This document shows, piece by piece, positions 7,287 through 18,016 of a DNA stretch of 40,191 nucleotides. The stretch is taken from assembly GCA_003225215.1 (NCBI GenBank), contig QIBC01000022.1, positions 1 to 40,191 on the forward strand, read 5' to 3'. A program made the translations under genes and the position numbers. Source of the DNA: Acidobacteriota bacterium. GTDB taxonomy: Bacteria > Acidobacteriota > Terriglobia > Terriglobales > Acidobacteriaceae. Each line of letters starts with the position of its first letter. Positions within the stretch are counted from its first letter, which is position 1. The notes under the pieces were generated by a model, which had not been told where the DNA came from, did no database searches, and saw only the letters and a program-made list of their open reading frames with translations.

Positions 7287-8819
7287 TTAGCGCGATAAGT
7301 TCGAGCTCTGTTGAAAGCTTGGCAGCAATCTTGAAGCGCCGCGGGTTGCATAGTCGAGGACGCCAGCAGGTCTCACCCCCAGCCAGATCGTGATGATGGC
7401 CGTGATCACGAGGGCGGCCGTGAGTCCAGGAGCAGCCCTCAACTGTAGCTTCTCCTCGCCCGGTTGCGGTTCGTACATGTACATCACGACAATAAGACGC
7501 AGGTAGTAATACGAGGCGATCGCGCTGTTGATAAGCCCAATAACGGTCAACCAGATCAGATCGCTCTTGATGGCGGCATTGAAGACATAGAACTTTGCGA
7601 AGAAGCCTCCCGTCGCCGGAAGTCCCAAAAGCGAAAGAAGGAAGATGGAGAGCGTTGCAGCCAGGATCGGAGATCGTTTTCCCAATCCGGCATAGTCTTC
7701 GAAGTTGACGTAGCGTTCGCCGTGGCGCGCGAAATGCGATACCACAGCAAAAGCGCCTACGTTCATGGCCGCATACGCAGCAGCGTAGAAGATGGCCGCA
7801 GAGATACCTGTGTCGCGAGCGTTGGGAGCGATCACTGCTGCAAATGCAACTAACAGATATCCCGCGTGGGCGATCGAGGAATACGCCAGCATACGTTTCA
7901 CATTGCTCTGCAGAAGCGCTCCCAAATTGCCGAGCGTCATCGAGAGTGCGGCAGAGATCCACACCAGCCAGAACCAAGCTTTGCTTGTATCAATCCCAGC
8001 GCCAAAGAGGATGCGGAGCATAACGGCGAAAGCAGCAGCCTTGGGGCCCGTGGACATGAGAGCTACTACTGGAGCAGGCGCGCCTTCATACACATCCGGA
8101 GTCCAAATGTGGAACGGCGCGGAAGCAACTTTGAAGCCGAGACCAACAAACATCAGTGCGACGGCAACGTAGGCGAGACTATAGCTCACTGGGACAGAGG
8201 AGGCGCCGAGTGTCACTTGTCCAGACTGGAGCGCGCTGGAGATTGTGTAAATGCTCGTAGATCCAGTTGCACCAAACATCAGCGCAACTCCGTAGAGGAA
8301 AAATGCGGTTGCAAATGAGCCGAGGAGGAAATACTTGATGGACGACTCAGCACTCGTCGCCGCTCTGCGTCGATAACCTGCGAGAACATAGGTGGCGATC
8401 GACGAAATTTCGAGAGCTATGAAGATCAGCACCAGTTCGACTGCCGACGACATGAGCACCATGCCGACCGTGCCAAACAGAATCAGCGCGTAGTATTCGC
8501 CGCCGCGAATCTCCTGAGTTTCGAGATACTCGAACGACGCGAGGATCACAACCGCCGAAATCGCGCAGATGAGGACATGAAAGAATACGCTGAATTCATC
8601 CACGCGGATCATGTTGAACCATCCCCATCCGGGATAGTTCGTCTGATACAAAGAGGCTATCAATGCTGCCAGCGTGCCCACGAAAGAGAAGACTCCAAGC
8701 GACTTGTGGCTGCCGCGCTGCGGCAGTAAAGGCTCGACGAACATTACGACGATGCCGCAGATGCTCAAAATGATCTCGGGCAGAATGCGGACGTAGCTCA
8801 GTTCAGGAGTTGCAGTCAT
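7287..8819 (-). CDS. nuoN: NADH-quinone oxidoreductase subunit N
   Basis: 510 residues, one of the three antiporter-like proton-pumping subunits of complex I in the inner membrane. About 14 hydrophobic helices are visible. The family landmarks are FIALEISSIATYVLAGYRRR (conserved Glu), TPDVYEGAPAPVVALMSTGP with the following KAAAF lysine, and LAYSSIAHAGYLLV. Its ATG overlaps the nuoM stop by 4 bases (ATGA), showing translational coupling. It is the last gene of the operon; no clear terminator was seen in the 134 bases after it. Confidence 0.97.
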   Translation of the reverse strand: MTATPELSYVRILPEIILSICGIVVMFVEPLLPQRGSHKSLGVFSFVGTLAALIASLYQTNYPGWGWFNMIRVDEFSVFFHVLICAISAVVILASFEYLETQEIRGGEYYALILFGTVGMVLMSSAVELVLIFIALEISSIATYVLAGYRRRAATSAESSIKYFLLGSFATAFFLYGVALMFGATGSTSIYTISSALQSGQVTLGASSVPVSYSLAYVAVALMFVGLGFKVASAPFHIWTPDVYEGAPAPVVALMSTGPKAAAFAVMLRILFGAGIDTSKAWFWLVWISAALSMTLGNLGALLQSNVKRMLAYSSIAHAGYLLVAFAAVIAPNARDTGISAAIFYAAAYAAMNVGAFAVVSHFARHGERYVNFEDYAGLGKRSPILAATLSIFLLSLLGLPATGGFFAKFYVFNAAIKSDLIWLTVIGLINSAIASYYYLRLIVVMYMYEPQPGEEKLQLRAAPGLTAALVITAIITIWLGVRPAGVLDYATRGASRLLPSFQQSSNLSR

Positions 8820-10363
8820 TTAGCTGGGTTGCCCATCGCAACAATGTGTGGCGCGTTCAAATCTGATCGAGTTGCCGCGGCTGTGCCCACAGAGCTTGGC
8901 CGCAATGAGTGTTCCACCGATGGATCGATCATGCGTATCCACAACGGCGAAGCCACGCCCATGATCAACGCCATGGCTACCATGGGAATCAAGCTCACTC
9001 GCTCACGCCCATCGGCATCTGCCAGTCGAGCGTTCGCCGGCTGCGTGATTTCCCCAAAGAAAGTGCGTTGATAGAGCCAGAGGAGATAGCCAGCGCTCCA
9101 GATGACTCCCGTTGTCCCGATGATTCCATACCACTGCCATGCGGTGAAGGCGCCGCTCAGGATAAGAAACTCGCCAACGAAGCCATTCATCAACGGCAGT
9201 CCCACGGACGAGAGCGTGATCATCAAAAACAGCGTCGAATACACCGGCATGGATGTCGCCAGCCCGCCGTATTCCTTGATTTCGTAAGTGTGGCGCCGTT
9301 CGTACAACATGCCCAACAGCATGAAGAGGGCACCGGTGGAGATACCATGATTGAGCATCTGGTACACGGCACCATTAACTCCAATTTGAGTGAAGGTGAA
9401 GATTCCAAGAACACAGAAGCCAAGGTGGCTGACCGAGGAGTATGCCACCAGCTTCTTCATGTTCGGTTGCACCAACGCTACAAGCGCACCGTACACAATT
9501 CCAATCAGTGCCAGAACATTGATCCAGAGCGCGTGTTCGTGGGCCTGAGCAGGGAAGAGCGTGGCATTGAATCGAAGTAATCCGTAGGTGCCCATCTTCA
9601 GCAGTACGCCGGCGAGGAGTACCGAGCCTGCTGTCGGAGCTTCCACGTGTGCGTCTGGCAACCAGGTGTGAAACGGGAAGAGAGGAACCTTTACGGCGAA
9701 CGCGATAAAGAACCCAAAAAAGAGGAACTCAGCCGCGCGGTTGAATCCAGAGATCGACCCACTTTGGATCGCATTCTGGATCGTCACGTAGTCGAAGCTG
9801 CCGGTGTGGATGTAAAACCAGATGATCGCGCCCAGCATGAATACTGACGCGACCATGGTGTAGAGGAAGAACTTCACTGCCGCGTAGACACGCCGCTCGT
9901 GTCCATACATGCCGATCATCAGCGCCATCGGAATCAGAGTGGCTTCCCAGAAGACGTAGAAGAGGAAGAGATCGAGCGAGACAAAGACGCCGATCATCGC
10001 TGTCTCGAGGATCAGCATCAGAACAAAGAACTCTTTCACCGCACCGTGGATTGATTTCCACGAAATCAACACGCAGAACGGCGTAAGAAACGTGGTGAGC
10101 AGCACGAGCCAGACGGAAATGCCATCAACGCCGAGGTGATAATGAATGTTGGGACTGGAGATCCATGGCGCGTCTATCGCGAACTGAAAACCCGGCGCGC
10201 CATGAGTCCAGTGGGCCGGCAAATGAAGTGAGGACAAGAACGCCAAAATGGAAACAATCAGCGCGGTCCACTTAATGACCCGGTCATTGCGGGGCATGAA
10301 CATCAAGAGGATGGCTCCAGCCAGAGGCACAAACGTGATCAGCGTGAGAATCAGCTTGCTCAT
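8816..10363 (-). CDS. nuoM: NADH-quinone oxidoreductase subunit M
   Basis: 515 residues, antiporter-like proton-pumping subunit. Signatures: YVFWEATLIPMALMIGMYG (essential Glu of helix 5), FAVKVPLFPFHTWLPDAHVE, APTAGSVLLAGVLLKMGTYG (pumping lysine) and LVAYSSVSHLGFCVLG. I place the start at ATG 10361-10363 ([17 protein letters not shown]) because it overlaps the nuoL stop by 4 bases (ATGA); the open frame extends 20 codons further into nuoL without reason. Its own stop overlaps nuoN in the same way. Confidence 0.97.
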   Translation of the reverse strand: MSKLILTLITFVPLAGAILLMFMPRNDRVIKWTALIVSILAFLSSLHLPAHWTHGAPGFQFAIDAPWISSPNIHYHLGVDGISVWLVLLTTFLTPFCVLISWKSIHGAVKEFFVLMLILETAMIGVFVSLDLFLFYVFWEATLIPMALMIGMYGHERRVYAAVKFFLYTMVASVFMLGAIIWFYIHTGSFDYVTIQNAIQSGSISGFNRAAEFLFFGFFIAFAVKVPLFPFHTWLPDAHVEAPTAGSVLLAGVLLKMGTYGLLRFNATLFPAQAHEHALWINVLALIGIVYGALVALVQPNMKKLVAYSSVSHLGFCVLGIFTFTQIGVNGAVYQMLNHGISTGALFMLLGMLYERRHTYEIKEYGGLATSMPVYSTLFLMITLSSVGLPLMNGFVGEFLILSGAFTAWQWYGIIGTTGVIWSAGYLLWLYQRTFFGEITQPANARLADADGRERVSLIPMVAMALIMGVASPLWIRMIDPSVEHSLRPSSVGTAAATRSDLNAPHIVAMGNPAK

Positions 10364-12288
10364 GTGTGTAGACCCATCCAGATCATGAAGCCAACCACGC
10401 AAGCGGCTCCCAGTGCGACCCATCCGGCGTAGGAACGAATACTGCCAGACTGCATGCGTCGAGTTACACCTGACAATTCCTTGGAGACGGTGCCTGTTCC
10501 GTTCACCAGCGCATCGACGATGCCAACGTCTACTCCGCGCCAGAGCACCCTGCGCGAACCATCCACAACTGGATTCACTAAAGTCGAGTAATAGGCTTCA
10601 TCGACCCAGTACTTGTTCAGAAGCGTGCGATAGGCACCTTTCATGCTCGAAGCAATCCGGTCGGGAAGCTCTGGACGACGGACGTAGAAGAGCCAGGCCA
10701 GACCCAAACCCGCAAGCGCTGTTGCCAAGGAAACAGCTGCCAGAGTGCGTTCAAGAACAATCTCATCTTGCGGACTATCGCTCTTCTGCGGCTCTGTCGC
10801 AGAAAAGTTCTCGGCAGATCGGGCCGGTTCCGAACTCGTGTGGAACACAGGCGCGAGGAACTTGTCTATGTGATTTTTACCGCCCAAAGCTTCGGGCCAT
10901 CCAACCCATCCCATTACAGCCGAGCCGATTGCAAGAACGACCAACGGGCCGAGCATGACCCAGGGGCTCTCGTGAACGTGCCCACCATGACCGCTGCGAC
11001 CATGGGCCGCAGCGTGCGCGTGCTGTGTACCAGATTGGTGTCCAACATTTGCTGGCCACAAGATCTCGTCTTTAGAGAAGAAGCCACTCAGTGGAAAGAA
11101 TCCCGCGATGGCAAACGTAGCGATCGTCATCACCCAGAATGTCCACGGGATGAGCTTCCGCAGGCCGCCCATGTGGCGCATGTCCTGTTCGCCGCCGAGC
11201 GCGTGAATCACCGAACCTGCTGCAAGGAAGAGCAATGCCTTAAAGAAGGCGTGAGTCATGAGGTGAAAGATGCCTGCAGAGAACGCTGCCACTCCGCAAG
11301 CCATGAACATGTAGCCCAGCTGCGAAACGGTAGAGTAGGCAAGAACACGTTTGATGTCGTTTTGAACCAGGCCAATACTGGCTGCGAAGATCGCAGTCAA
11401 CGCACCGATGATCGCAACTACGCGCATGGCTATGGGAGCATGCAGAAACAGAATGTTCGAGCGCGCGATCATGTATATACCCGCCGTCACCATGGTCGCG
11501 GCGTGAATCAGCGCCGAAACGGGAGTGGGGCCTTCCATCGCATCGGGTAACCAGACGTAGAGTGGAATCTGCGCCGACTTGCCGGTAGCTCCCACCATCA
11601 TCAGCAGCGCCGTCGCTGTGAGCATGCCAACCCCGGTTTCGACGGGCAGTCCAGAGATTGCGTTGAAAACCTTGTCGTAATCCAATGTCCCAAAGTGCTT
11701 GATCAGCAGGAACATTCCGAGCAGGAAACCGTAGTCTCCGATTCGGTTGGTGATGAATGCTTTTTTCCCTGCCTGGGCTGCTGATTGCTTCAGGAAGAAG
11801 AATCCGATCAGCAGATACGAAGCTAAGCCGACGCCCTCCCATCCGACAAACATCAACAGATAGCTGTGCGCCAGGATGAGCATCAGCATGAAGAACATGA
11901 ATAGATTCAGGTAAGAGAAAAAGCGGTAATAGCCGCCTTCCTCTGCCATGTACCCCACGGAATAGATATGGATTAGGAAGCCGACACCGGTCACGATCAG
12001 CAACATCGTCACCGAAAGCTGGTCGAGGTAAAATCCATAGTCAACTCGGAATCCCCCGGCTTCGATCCAGGAAAAAAGACGCTCGATGTGCGGGATCTGC
12101 GCTTGCGATAGGCCGGCAAACTGGCTTACGACCCAGACTGCATATGCGAACGCTGCTCCGGGGAAGAACAATGCCACCGTCGCTACCAGATTGCGAGGGA
12201 AGCGCTTGCCGAAAATGCCGTTGATGGCCGAGCCAATCAGCGGCAGGATCGGGATCACCCACAAATTGAAATTGGGACCTGAATTCAT
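10360..12288 (-). CDS. nuoL: NADH-quinone oxidoreductase subunit L
   Basis: 642 residues, the distal antiporter-like proton-pumping subunit with the long lateral helix. Landmarks are [19 protein letters not shown] (essential Glu), [38 protein letters not shown] and [18 protein letters not shown] histidine-rich loop ([20 protein letters not shown] and following) near residues 415-440 is unusual and could bind metal, though such loops vary in this family. Start overlaps nuoK by 4 bases. Confidence 0.97.
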   Translation of the reverse strand: MNSGPNFNLWVIPILPLIGSAINGIFGKRFPRNLVATVALFFPGAAFAYAVWVVSQFAGLSQAQIPHIERLFSWIEAGGFRVDYGFYLDQLSVTMLLIVTGVGFLIHIYSVGYMAEEGGYYRFFSYLNLFMFFMLMLILAHSYLLMFVGWEGVGLASYLLIGFFFLKQSAAQAGKKAFITNRIGDYGFLLGMFLLIKHFGTLDYDKVFNAISGLPVETGVGMLTATALLMMVGATGKSAQIPLYVWLPDAMEGPTPVSALIHAATMVTAGIYMIARSNILFLHAPIAMRVVAIIGALTAIFAASIGLVQNDIKRVLAYSTVSQLGYMFMACGVAAFSAGIFHLMTHAFFKALLFLAAGSVIHALGGEQDMRHMGGLRKLIPWTFWVMTIATFAIAGFFPLSGFFSKDEILWPANVGHQSGTQHAHAAAHGRSGHGGHVHESPWVMLGPLVVLAIGSAVMGWVGWPEALGGKNHIDKFLAPVFHTSSEPARSAENFSATEPQKSDSPQDEIVLERTLAAVSLATALAGLGLAWLFYVRRPELPDRIASSMKGAYRTLLNKYWVDEAYYSTLVNPVVDGSRRVLWRGVDVGIVDALVNGTGTVSKELSGVTRRMQSGSIRSYAGWVALGAACVVGFMIWMGLHT

Positions 12289-12587
12289 AGTTTGAGGAGG
12301 TTTACCTGATCCACATTCAAGGTCTCGCGGGTACGGAACACAGCCAGAACGATCGCCAGCCCCACAGCTGCTTCTGCTGCAGCTACGACCATTACAAAGA
12401 AGACGAACACCTGTCCGCTTACCTGGTGCCAGTGGTTGGCGAAGGCTACGAACGTCAAGTTCACTGCGTTGAGCATTAGCTCAATCGACATAAAAATGGT
12501 GATGATGCTCCGCTTGATTAGAAACGAAGCCACGCCGATGGCAAACAGAATCGCGCTAAGAATCAGATACCAGGACAGTGGAATCAT
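12285..12587 (-). CDS. nuoK: NADH-quinone oxidoreductase subunit K
   Basis: 100 residues, three transmembrane helices, standard length. The two conserved intramembrane glutamates that take part in proton transfer are present: Glu36 in [17 protein letters not shown] and Glu72 in [16 protein letters not shown]. It overlaps nuoJ and nuoL by 4 bases each, so its translation is coupled to both. Confidence 0.97.
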   Translation of the reverse strand: MIPLSWYLILSAILFAIGVASFLIKRSIITIFMSIELMLNAVNLTFVAFANHWHQVSGQVFVFFVMVVAAAEAAVGLAIVLAVFRTRETLNVDQVNLLKL

Positions 12588-13084
12588 GGGCGCTCCTTCC
12601 GAGCCAGCACCACTGCTCCCATGATGGCAATCAGCACCAGCACAGACGTGATCTCAAAGGGCAGGAGGAATTCCCGGAAGAGAGCGATGCCGAGCTCCTG
12701 CGTGGGAACGTAATAGCCGCCGATCTGCACTTGTCCAAGTTGGAAGCGCGAGGCTGAAAGCGTCCAGCACAACAATCCAAAAAGCGCGATCAGACCGGGC
12801 ACGCCCAGGAAGAGAGCAACGCGGCTGCCGCGCGTCCTCTCCTCTTCGCCGGCATTCAGCAGCATGATGACGAAGACGAAGAGCACCATCACGGCGCCCG
12901 CGTAGACGATTATCTGAACGGCAGCTACGAACTCTGCACCCAATAGCAGAAACAGGAGCGCGAGCGATCCCATCACAACGATCAGCGATAAGGCGCTGTT
13001 CACAGGATGGCGTTGGAGCAGGAAATTAAGAGCTCCCGCCACACAGATTCCCGCGAAGATGAGAAACAAAATCGTGTGGAGCAT
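12584..13084 (-). CDS. nuoJ: NADH-quinone oxidoreductase subunit J
   Basis: 166 residues with five hydrophobic helices. The characteristic helix-3 region [20 protein letters not shown] and the following IMLLN are intact. It begins 15 bases after the nuoH stop. In most bacteria nuoI lies between nuoH and nuoJ; here there is no room for it. Confidence 0.96.
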   Translation of the reverse strand: MLHTILFLIFAGICVAGALNFLLQRHPVNSALSLIVVMGSLALLFLLLGAEFVAAVQIIVYAGAVMVLFVFVIMLLNAGEEERTRGSRVALFLGVPGLIALFGLLCWTLSASRFQLGQVQIGGYYVPTQELGIALFREFLLPFEITSVLVLIAIMGAVVLARKERP

Positions 13085-13099
13085 TTCTGTTCCGAAAAC

Positions 13100-14170
13100 T
13101 TAGGACCGCAATGCCAGCACCAGGCTGGTGACCACAATGTTTGCAATCGATAGAGGCAGCAGGAACTTCCAGCCAAACGACATCAGTTGATCGTAGCGGA
13201 AGCGCGGAAGCGTCCCGCGAATCCAGATGTACACAAAGATAAAGAAAAACACTTTGACGAAGAACCAGAACAGCGGTGAAATGATTAGCCAGATCGGCGG
13301 CACAGGAAGATGAAGCCCCTCAAGCGGGCTGTGCCAACCGCCGAAGAAGAGCAACGTCGCCAGACAGGCAACGGTCACCATGTTGCAGTACTCGGCCATA
13401 AAGAACATGGCAAATTTCATGGCGCTGTACTCAGTGTGGTAGCCGGCAACCAGCTCAGTCTCCGCTTCTGGGAGGTCGAATGGGATACGGTTTGTCTCGG
13501 CGTATGCCGCCATAATGTAAATAAAGAAAGCGACGAACTGTAGCCCGCCGAAGAAGTGCCAGTGCAGCAGCGACCCGGCTTGGGAATCAACGATCTGACG
13601 CAGGCTTAGGCTTCCGGCAAGAAGCAGCACGCCGACCAACGAGAGACCGAGCGCCAACTCATAGCTGATGAGCTGCGCGCTCGCCCTCAGGGATCCGAGC
13701 AGGGAATACTTTGAATTGGAGGACCATCCTGAGAGGGCAACGCCGTAAACGCCTAGCGAAGTGATACCGAGAATTATCAGCAGGCCGATGTTGATGTCTT
13801 GAATCCCGCTGCCGGTCCAGAAGGCGGCCGTTTGCAAGGGAATATGATAGCCCGCGACATACCAGTCGCCACCAAATGGAATAATCGAAATCGAGATCAG
13901 TGAAAGAATCAGGGCGATCATCGGGGCAGCGATATACAGGGGCTTATAGACGCTGTCCGGAATAATGTCTTCTTTCAGAATGAACTTGATGCCGTCAGCC
14001 AGCGGCTGAAGCAAGCCGAAGGGTCCAACGCGATTGGGGCCCCAGCGGTTCTGCATGCGAGCGATAACCTTGCGCTCCATCAGCACAATGTAGGCCACCG
14101 CGGTTAGCAGGATGAAGAGCAAGAGAGCGATCTTAATGACCGCAAAAGCGATGTATTGAATTAATTCCAA
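13100..14170 (-). CDS. nuoH: NADH-quinone oxidoreductase subunit H
   Basis: 356 residues, eight hydrophobic helices. This membrane subunit links the quinone chamber to the proton channels. Signatures include MERKVIARMQNRWGPNRVGP, LQPLADGIKFILKEDIIP, PFDLPEAETELVAGYHTEYS and FAMFFMAEY. The start is TTG at 14168-14170 (read as MELIQYIAF): an in-frame stop lies shortly upstream and the next ATG would delete the first helix. No clear ribosome-binding site. A 119-base gap separates it from nuoG, the largest gap in the operon. Confidence 0.95.
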   Translation of the reverse strand: MELIQYIAFAVIKIALLLFILLTAVAYIVLMERKVIARMQNRWGPNRVGPFGLLQPLADGIKFILKEDIIPDSVYKPLYIAAPMIALILSLISISIIPFGGDWYVAGYHIPLQTAAFWTGSGIQDINIGLLIILGITSLGVYGVALSGWSSNSKYSLLGSLRASAQLISYELALGLSLVGVLLLAGSLSLRQIVDSQAGSLLHWHFFGGLQFVAFFIYIMAAYAETNRIPFDLPEAETELVAGYHTEYSAMKFAMFFMAEYCNMVTVACLATLLFFGGWHSPLEGLHLPVPPIWLIISPLFWFFVKVFFFIFVYIWIRGTLPRFRYDQLMSFGWKFLLPLSIANIVVTSLVLALRS

Positions 14171-14289
14171 TTTGTAATCAGTTCTGAACCGCTATGCAGA
14201 TCTGGTTGAGCTCAACCGGATCTGGTAAGCGGGCAGTCATGCCCGCGATCAACTGCAGACCTCTAAATAAACCAGGTGGAACCGAACAG

Positions 14290-16659
14290 CTAATCGGCCG
14301 GAATCTCTGCTTCGACCGGAGTGGCTCGCCGGTTCTCGATCACCGAATTCAAGGTGTGCGAGTACCGCCCGAGCGTGCCGGAGGTGAACAGCGTGTCGTT
14401 GGCCGGAACGATGCTTTCCGGCGATGGAGTTTGTGAGATAGAGCTGAACTCCGGCGCGTGTGTGTGAACATCACCGCCGGCAAACAGATTCAGCCGTGAG
14501 AAATCGTATCCAGGCACAAGCCGTTGGATCTCGTCGAGCAACGCTTCCGGATCGAACGGGCTCAGTTTGGGTTCGAGGTTACGCGCAGTTAGCCATACTG
14601 CGTGTTGGTCCGCTTCTCCAGACTGCGCTCCACGACTCTGTCCCATATCGGCACGAAGCCCTTTGCCGAAGGGAATTAGTTTGTGCACGTCAACTCCCAT
14701 GCGATCGGCAATGCGCACGATCAACTCGAAGTCAGTGCGAACACCCGCCAAGTCGCCTGCCTTCCTCAAAAGCTGAAGATCACCGTAGGTATTGGTATAG
14801 CTGCCCGCTTTCTCGTAGGCATTCGCAGCCGGAAGAATAACTTCGGCGGTGGTTGCAGTCTCAGTCATGAACATGTCCTGCACGACAACGAAAGTGTTCT
14901 TCAGCGCGAATGGATCGATGTTGTAACGAGCTACTGGATTTGCTCCGACTACATACAGGGCACCCAGTTTGCCCGACTTTGCAGCGCTGAACATGCCTTC
15001 AATGTCGAGCCCAGCCTGTCGTGGCATCGAGGAACCGTACTCTTCCGTGAATGGCGAATTGCTTGAGAGCGACGTGAATCCGGGGAGCAGATCGGGATAT
15101 AGACCCATATCAGCCGCGCCGCGGGAATTCGAGTAGTCACCAAGACAAATGAACTTGGCACCCTGCGCGGAGCTCCAATTCACCAGCGTGACAATGTCGT
15201 CGCCACGGACCTCGGAGCCAAAAATGACGATCAGTTCTTTCTCACTCTTGAGCTTGTCGCGGAAATCGCGCAGTGCCTCGCGCGTAAGGTTTTCAGACAG
15301 GAGCTGGCTGCTGGCAGAGTCATTGCCCGCGAGGTATTGAACCATCGAGCTCTCGCCACCATCCACCGGAACTTGCGCGTAGGCGCGAGCCTGCCGACGC
15401 AGCTTGATGTCGCCCGAATTGACGATGTAGATCCGGCAATTGTGGATGCGAAGATTGGTGCGCAGATTCCACGCCAATAGTGGATGCTGTTCCGTGGGAT
15501 CGTTGCCGATCAGGAGTATGGCCGGCGCAGTCATCGTCTCACGCAGGGTGGCCGTTATCTTCTGCTTGCCGGCAACTGCTTTTGCAAACGCTGGGTAGTC
15601 GGTCGTCCGATGATGGTCGATGTTATTCGTACTCAAAACGGACCGCGCAAACTTTTGTAGAAGGTAATTCTCTTCGTTCGTCGTACGGTTGGAACCAATC
15701 ACGCCGATGGCGCTGCCGCCTTGCGAATCACGGACCTGCTTGAAGCGATCTGCAATATGATCGATGGCCTGCTCCCATGAGGTTGGAACCAGCTTGCCAT
15801 CACGCCGCACCAGCGGATGCGTTATACGGTCATCGGAATTCGCGAAATCGAAAGCGTAGCGGCCCTTGATGCAAAGGAAGTCGCCATTAATGCCGCTCTT
15901 GTCCCTGTTGTCGCCGCGAACGATCTCCATTCCGCCTTTGGAACGACGCACGCCGAGGGTGGTCTTACATCCATCGCCGCAATGCGTGCAGATCGTGCCG
16001 ACGTGGTTCATCTCCCAGGGACGGGTCTTATAACGGTACGCCCCAGAGGTAAGCGCGCCTACAGGGCAGATGTCGATACACATGCCGCATTCTTCGCACT
16101 CGAGATGATCCTGCTGGTTGGGAGCGATGAGCGAGGTGACGCCGCGATTCTGCACGCCGAGCGCCCACACGTCCATGCCTTCACCGCAAACGCGCACGCA
16201 ACGATAGCAAAGAATGCAACGAGGACGATCGAAGAACACGACCGGCGACCACTGCTGTTCCTCTTTGTGCTGCTTTGCCTCCATGTACTGAGACTCGGCA
16301 GCGCCGTATGCGAAGGTCATATCCTGCAATTCGCATTCGCCACCGGCGTCGCATACAGGACAATCGAGAGGATGATTTCCCAACAAAATTTCGACGGTGG
16401 CCTTACGGGCTTGGTGAACTTCTGGAGTATCCGTTGTCACAGCCATGCCGTCGGTGATCGGCACGGTGCACGCGGTCTGAAGTTTGGGCATCTTCTCGAT
16501 GCGCACCAGACACATACGGCAGGCTCCCTGGACTGAGAGCCCAGGGTAGTAGCAGAAGGCAGGTACTTCGATACCAGCGCTCTTGCACGCTTCAATCAGA
16601 AGCGTGCCCGCGGGTGCGGTGACTTTCTTGCCGTCGACGGTAATCGTTACGTCAGCCAT
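14290..16659 (-). CDS. nuoG: NADH-quinone oxidoreductase subunit G
   Basis: 789 residues, peripheral-arm subunit of the NADH-oxidising part. Ligands are visible for [2Fe-2S] N1b (Cys36, 47, 50, 64), for N5 (His96, Cys100, 103, 109), for N3/N4-type ferredoxin motifs (CILCYRC at 148-154 with Cys158; CEECGMC at 188-194 with Cys198) and for the extra N7 cluster (Cys224, 227, 231, 263). A degenerate molybdopterin-oxidoreductase-like region fills the rest (IGSNRTTNEENYLLQKF, VQDMFMTETATTAEVILPAA). The ATG at 16657-16659 (MADVTITVDG) is chosen over an upstream extension into nuoF. The N7 motif suggests a form found in only some bacterial complexes I. Confidence 0.96.
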   Translation of the reverse strand: MADVTITVDGKKVTAPAGTLLIEACKSAGIEVPAFCYYPGLSVQGACRMCLVRIEKMPKLQTACTVPITDGMAVTTDTPEVHQARKATVEILLGNHPLDCPVCDAGGECELQDMTFAYGAAESQYMEAKQHKEEQQWSPVVFFDRPRCILCYRCVRVCGEGMDVWALGVQNRGVTSLIAPNQQDHLECEECGMCIDICPVGALTSGAYRYKTRPWEMNHVGTICTHCGDGCKTTLGVRRSKGGMEIVRGDNRDKSGINGDFLCIKGRYAFDFANSDDRITHPLVRRDGKLVPTSWEQAIDHIADRFKQVRDSQGGSAIGVIGSNRTTNEENYLLQKFARSVLSTNNIDHHRTTDYPAFAKAVAGKQKITATLRETMTAPAILLIGNDPTEQHPLLAWNLRTNLRIHNCRIYIVNSGDIKLRRQARAYAQVPVDGGESSMVQYLAGNDSASSQLLSENLTREALRDFRDKLKSEKELIVIFGSEVRGDDIVTLVNWSSAQGAKFICLGDYSNSRGAADMGLYPDLLPGFTSLSSNSPFTEEYGSSMPRQAGLDIEGMFSAAKSGKLGALYVVGANPVARYNIDPFALKNTFVVVQDMFMTETATTAEVILPAANAYEKAGSYTNTYGDLQLLRKAGDLAGVRTDFELIVRIADRMGVDVHKLIPFGKGLRADMGQSRGAQSGEADQHAVWLTARNLEPKLSPFDPEALLDEIQRLVPGYDFSRLNLFAGGDVHTHAPEFSSISQTPSPESIVPANDTLFTSGTLGRYSHTLNSVIENRRATPVEAEIPAD

Positions 16660-16681
16660 TTGCGAGATCTTTATGATTTCC

Positions 16682-18016
16682 TTAAGCGATGGCCATCTCT
16701 CTCGATGCTGCCTCAAATGGACACTGCCTGCCATCGAGATGGTCCTCGAACTCGTGGCGCCATTTCTTCACAATCGAGATTGTGGGGAACGCAGCCGCAT
16801 CTCCCAAAGCGCAAAAAGTTCGTCCAGCCATGTTGTTCGCGAGATATAAGATCTGATCGATGTCTTTATGCACGCCGCCACCGTCATGGAAACGTGCGAG
16901 CGTTTTTTCCAACCAGTCGGTACCTTCGCGGCACGGGATACACCAACCGCAACTTTCGTGCCGGTAAAACTTCATGATGCGGAGAGCTACCCTGACCATG
17001 CAGGTCTGGTCATCGATGGCAACGACTCCACCAGAACCGAGAAACTCGCCGCGCTTGGCGAACCAGTCGTAATCCATGGTGGCAGACTCAGCTTCTTCCT
17101 GTGTGAGGAGAAAAGTTGAAGACCCGCCAGGAACGAAAGCTTTCAGCTTGCGTCCGTTGGGGATGCCGCCGCCCACGTCATAAATCATTTTCTTCGCCGG
17201 ATACCCAAGCGGCAATTCGTAGACACCCGGTTTATTGAAGTGACCCGTCAGACAGGTGAGGCGTGTGCCTCCATTTTTCTCATTCGGGCCGAAGCTTGCA
17301 TACCACTTGCCGCCGTTCAGGATGATTGGAGGCACGGTGGCGATGGTCTCAACATTATTAATGACTGTCGGACCGCCATAAAGGCCCTTAATAGCAGGGA
17401 AGGGCGGCTTGAGACGCGGCAATCCGCGTTTGCCTTCGAGTGACTCCATCAACGCGGATTCTTCACCGACTTCGTAGGCGCCAGCTCCGGTGTGAGTCAG
17501 AATGTTGAACTCACAGCCGCTGCCGAAAATGTTCTTGCCAAGAAAGCCCTTCGCATAGGCGTCGGCTACGGCCTTCTCCATGATCTCGAGTAGATATCGA
17601 TACTCACCGCGCAGATAAATGAAGCCAAGCTTAGCGCCCACTGCCAGACCGGCAATGAGCGTGCCCTCGATGATTGCGTGCGGATCGTATTCAGCAAGCA
17701 AGCGGTCCTTACAGGTAGCAGGCTCGCTCTCATCGCCGTTGATGAGAATGTACTTCGGAGCCTCTGATTGCTTGGGGATGAAAGACCATTTCATTCCAGT
17801 CGCGAATCCAGCGCCCCCTCGACCACGCAAGCCAGACGCCTTCACTTCATTGATGATGTCGTCAGGCTGCATCTCCAGAGCTTTGCGCGCTGCCTTGTAT
17901 CCGTCGAGCGCAATGTAGCGATCGATATCCTGCGCGCCTTGCCCGAAGCGCCTAGAGATGATGCGTACTTCGTCCGGGTGCGTGACCAACGGCGTCGGGC
18001 TATAAAGGGTCTTCAC
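16682..18016 (-). CDS. nuoF: NADH-quinone oxidoreductase subunit F (NADH-binding)
   Basis: 444 residues. Holds the FMN, the NADH site and the N3 [4Fe-4S] cluster. Visible motifs: SGLRGRGGAGFATGMKWSF (NADH/FMN glycine-rich loop, about 61-79), INGDESEPATCKDR, GAGAYEVGEESALMESLEG (FMN), and the cluster ligands SCGWCIPCREGT plus FCALGD near the C-terminus. The start is GTG at 18014-18016, overlapping by 4 bases (GTGA) the stop of the nuoE tail, which shows that nuoE once ended here normally. NuoF depends on NuoE for its place in the complex, so the broken nuoE matters for it. Confidence 0.96.
   Translation of the reverse strand: MKTLYSPTPLVTHPDEVRIISRRFGQGAQDIDRYIALDGYKAARKALEMQPDDIINEVKASGLRGRGGAGFATGMKWSFIPKQSEAPKYILINGDESEPATCKDRLLAEYDPHAIIEGTLIAGLAVGAKLGFIYLRGEYRYLLEIMEKAVADAYAKGFLGKNIFGSGCEFNILTHTGAGAYEVGEESALMESLEGKRGLPRLKPPFPAIKGLYGGPTVINNVETIATVPPIILNGGKWYASFGPNEKNGGTRLTCLTGHFNKPGVYELPLGYPAKKMIYDVGGGIPNGRKLKAFVPGGSSTFLLTQEEAESATMDYDWFAKRGEFLGSGGVVAIDDQTCMVRVALRIMKFYRHESCGWCIPCREGTDWLEKTLARFHDGGGVHKDIDQILYLANNMAGRTFCALGDAAAFPTISIVKKWRHEFEDHLDGRQCPFEAASREMAIA

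Noticed and set aside
7198-7977. Long minus-strand ORF inside nuoN
   Set aside because: It is an arginine- and cysteine-rich shadow in another frame of a clear nuoN gene.
10768-11550. 260-codon plus-strand ORF opposite nuoL
   Set aside because: Antisense shadow of nuoL with no domain character.
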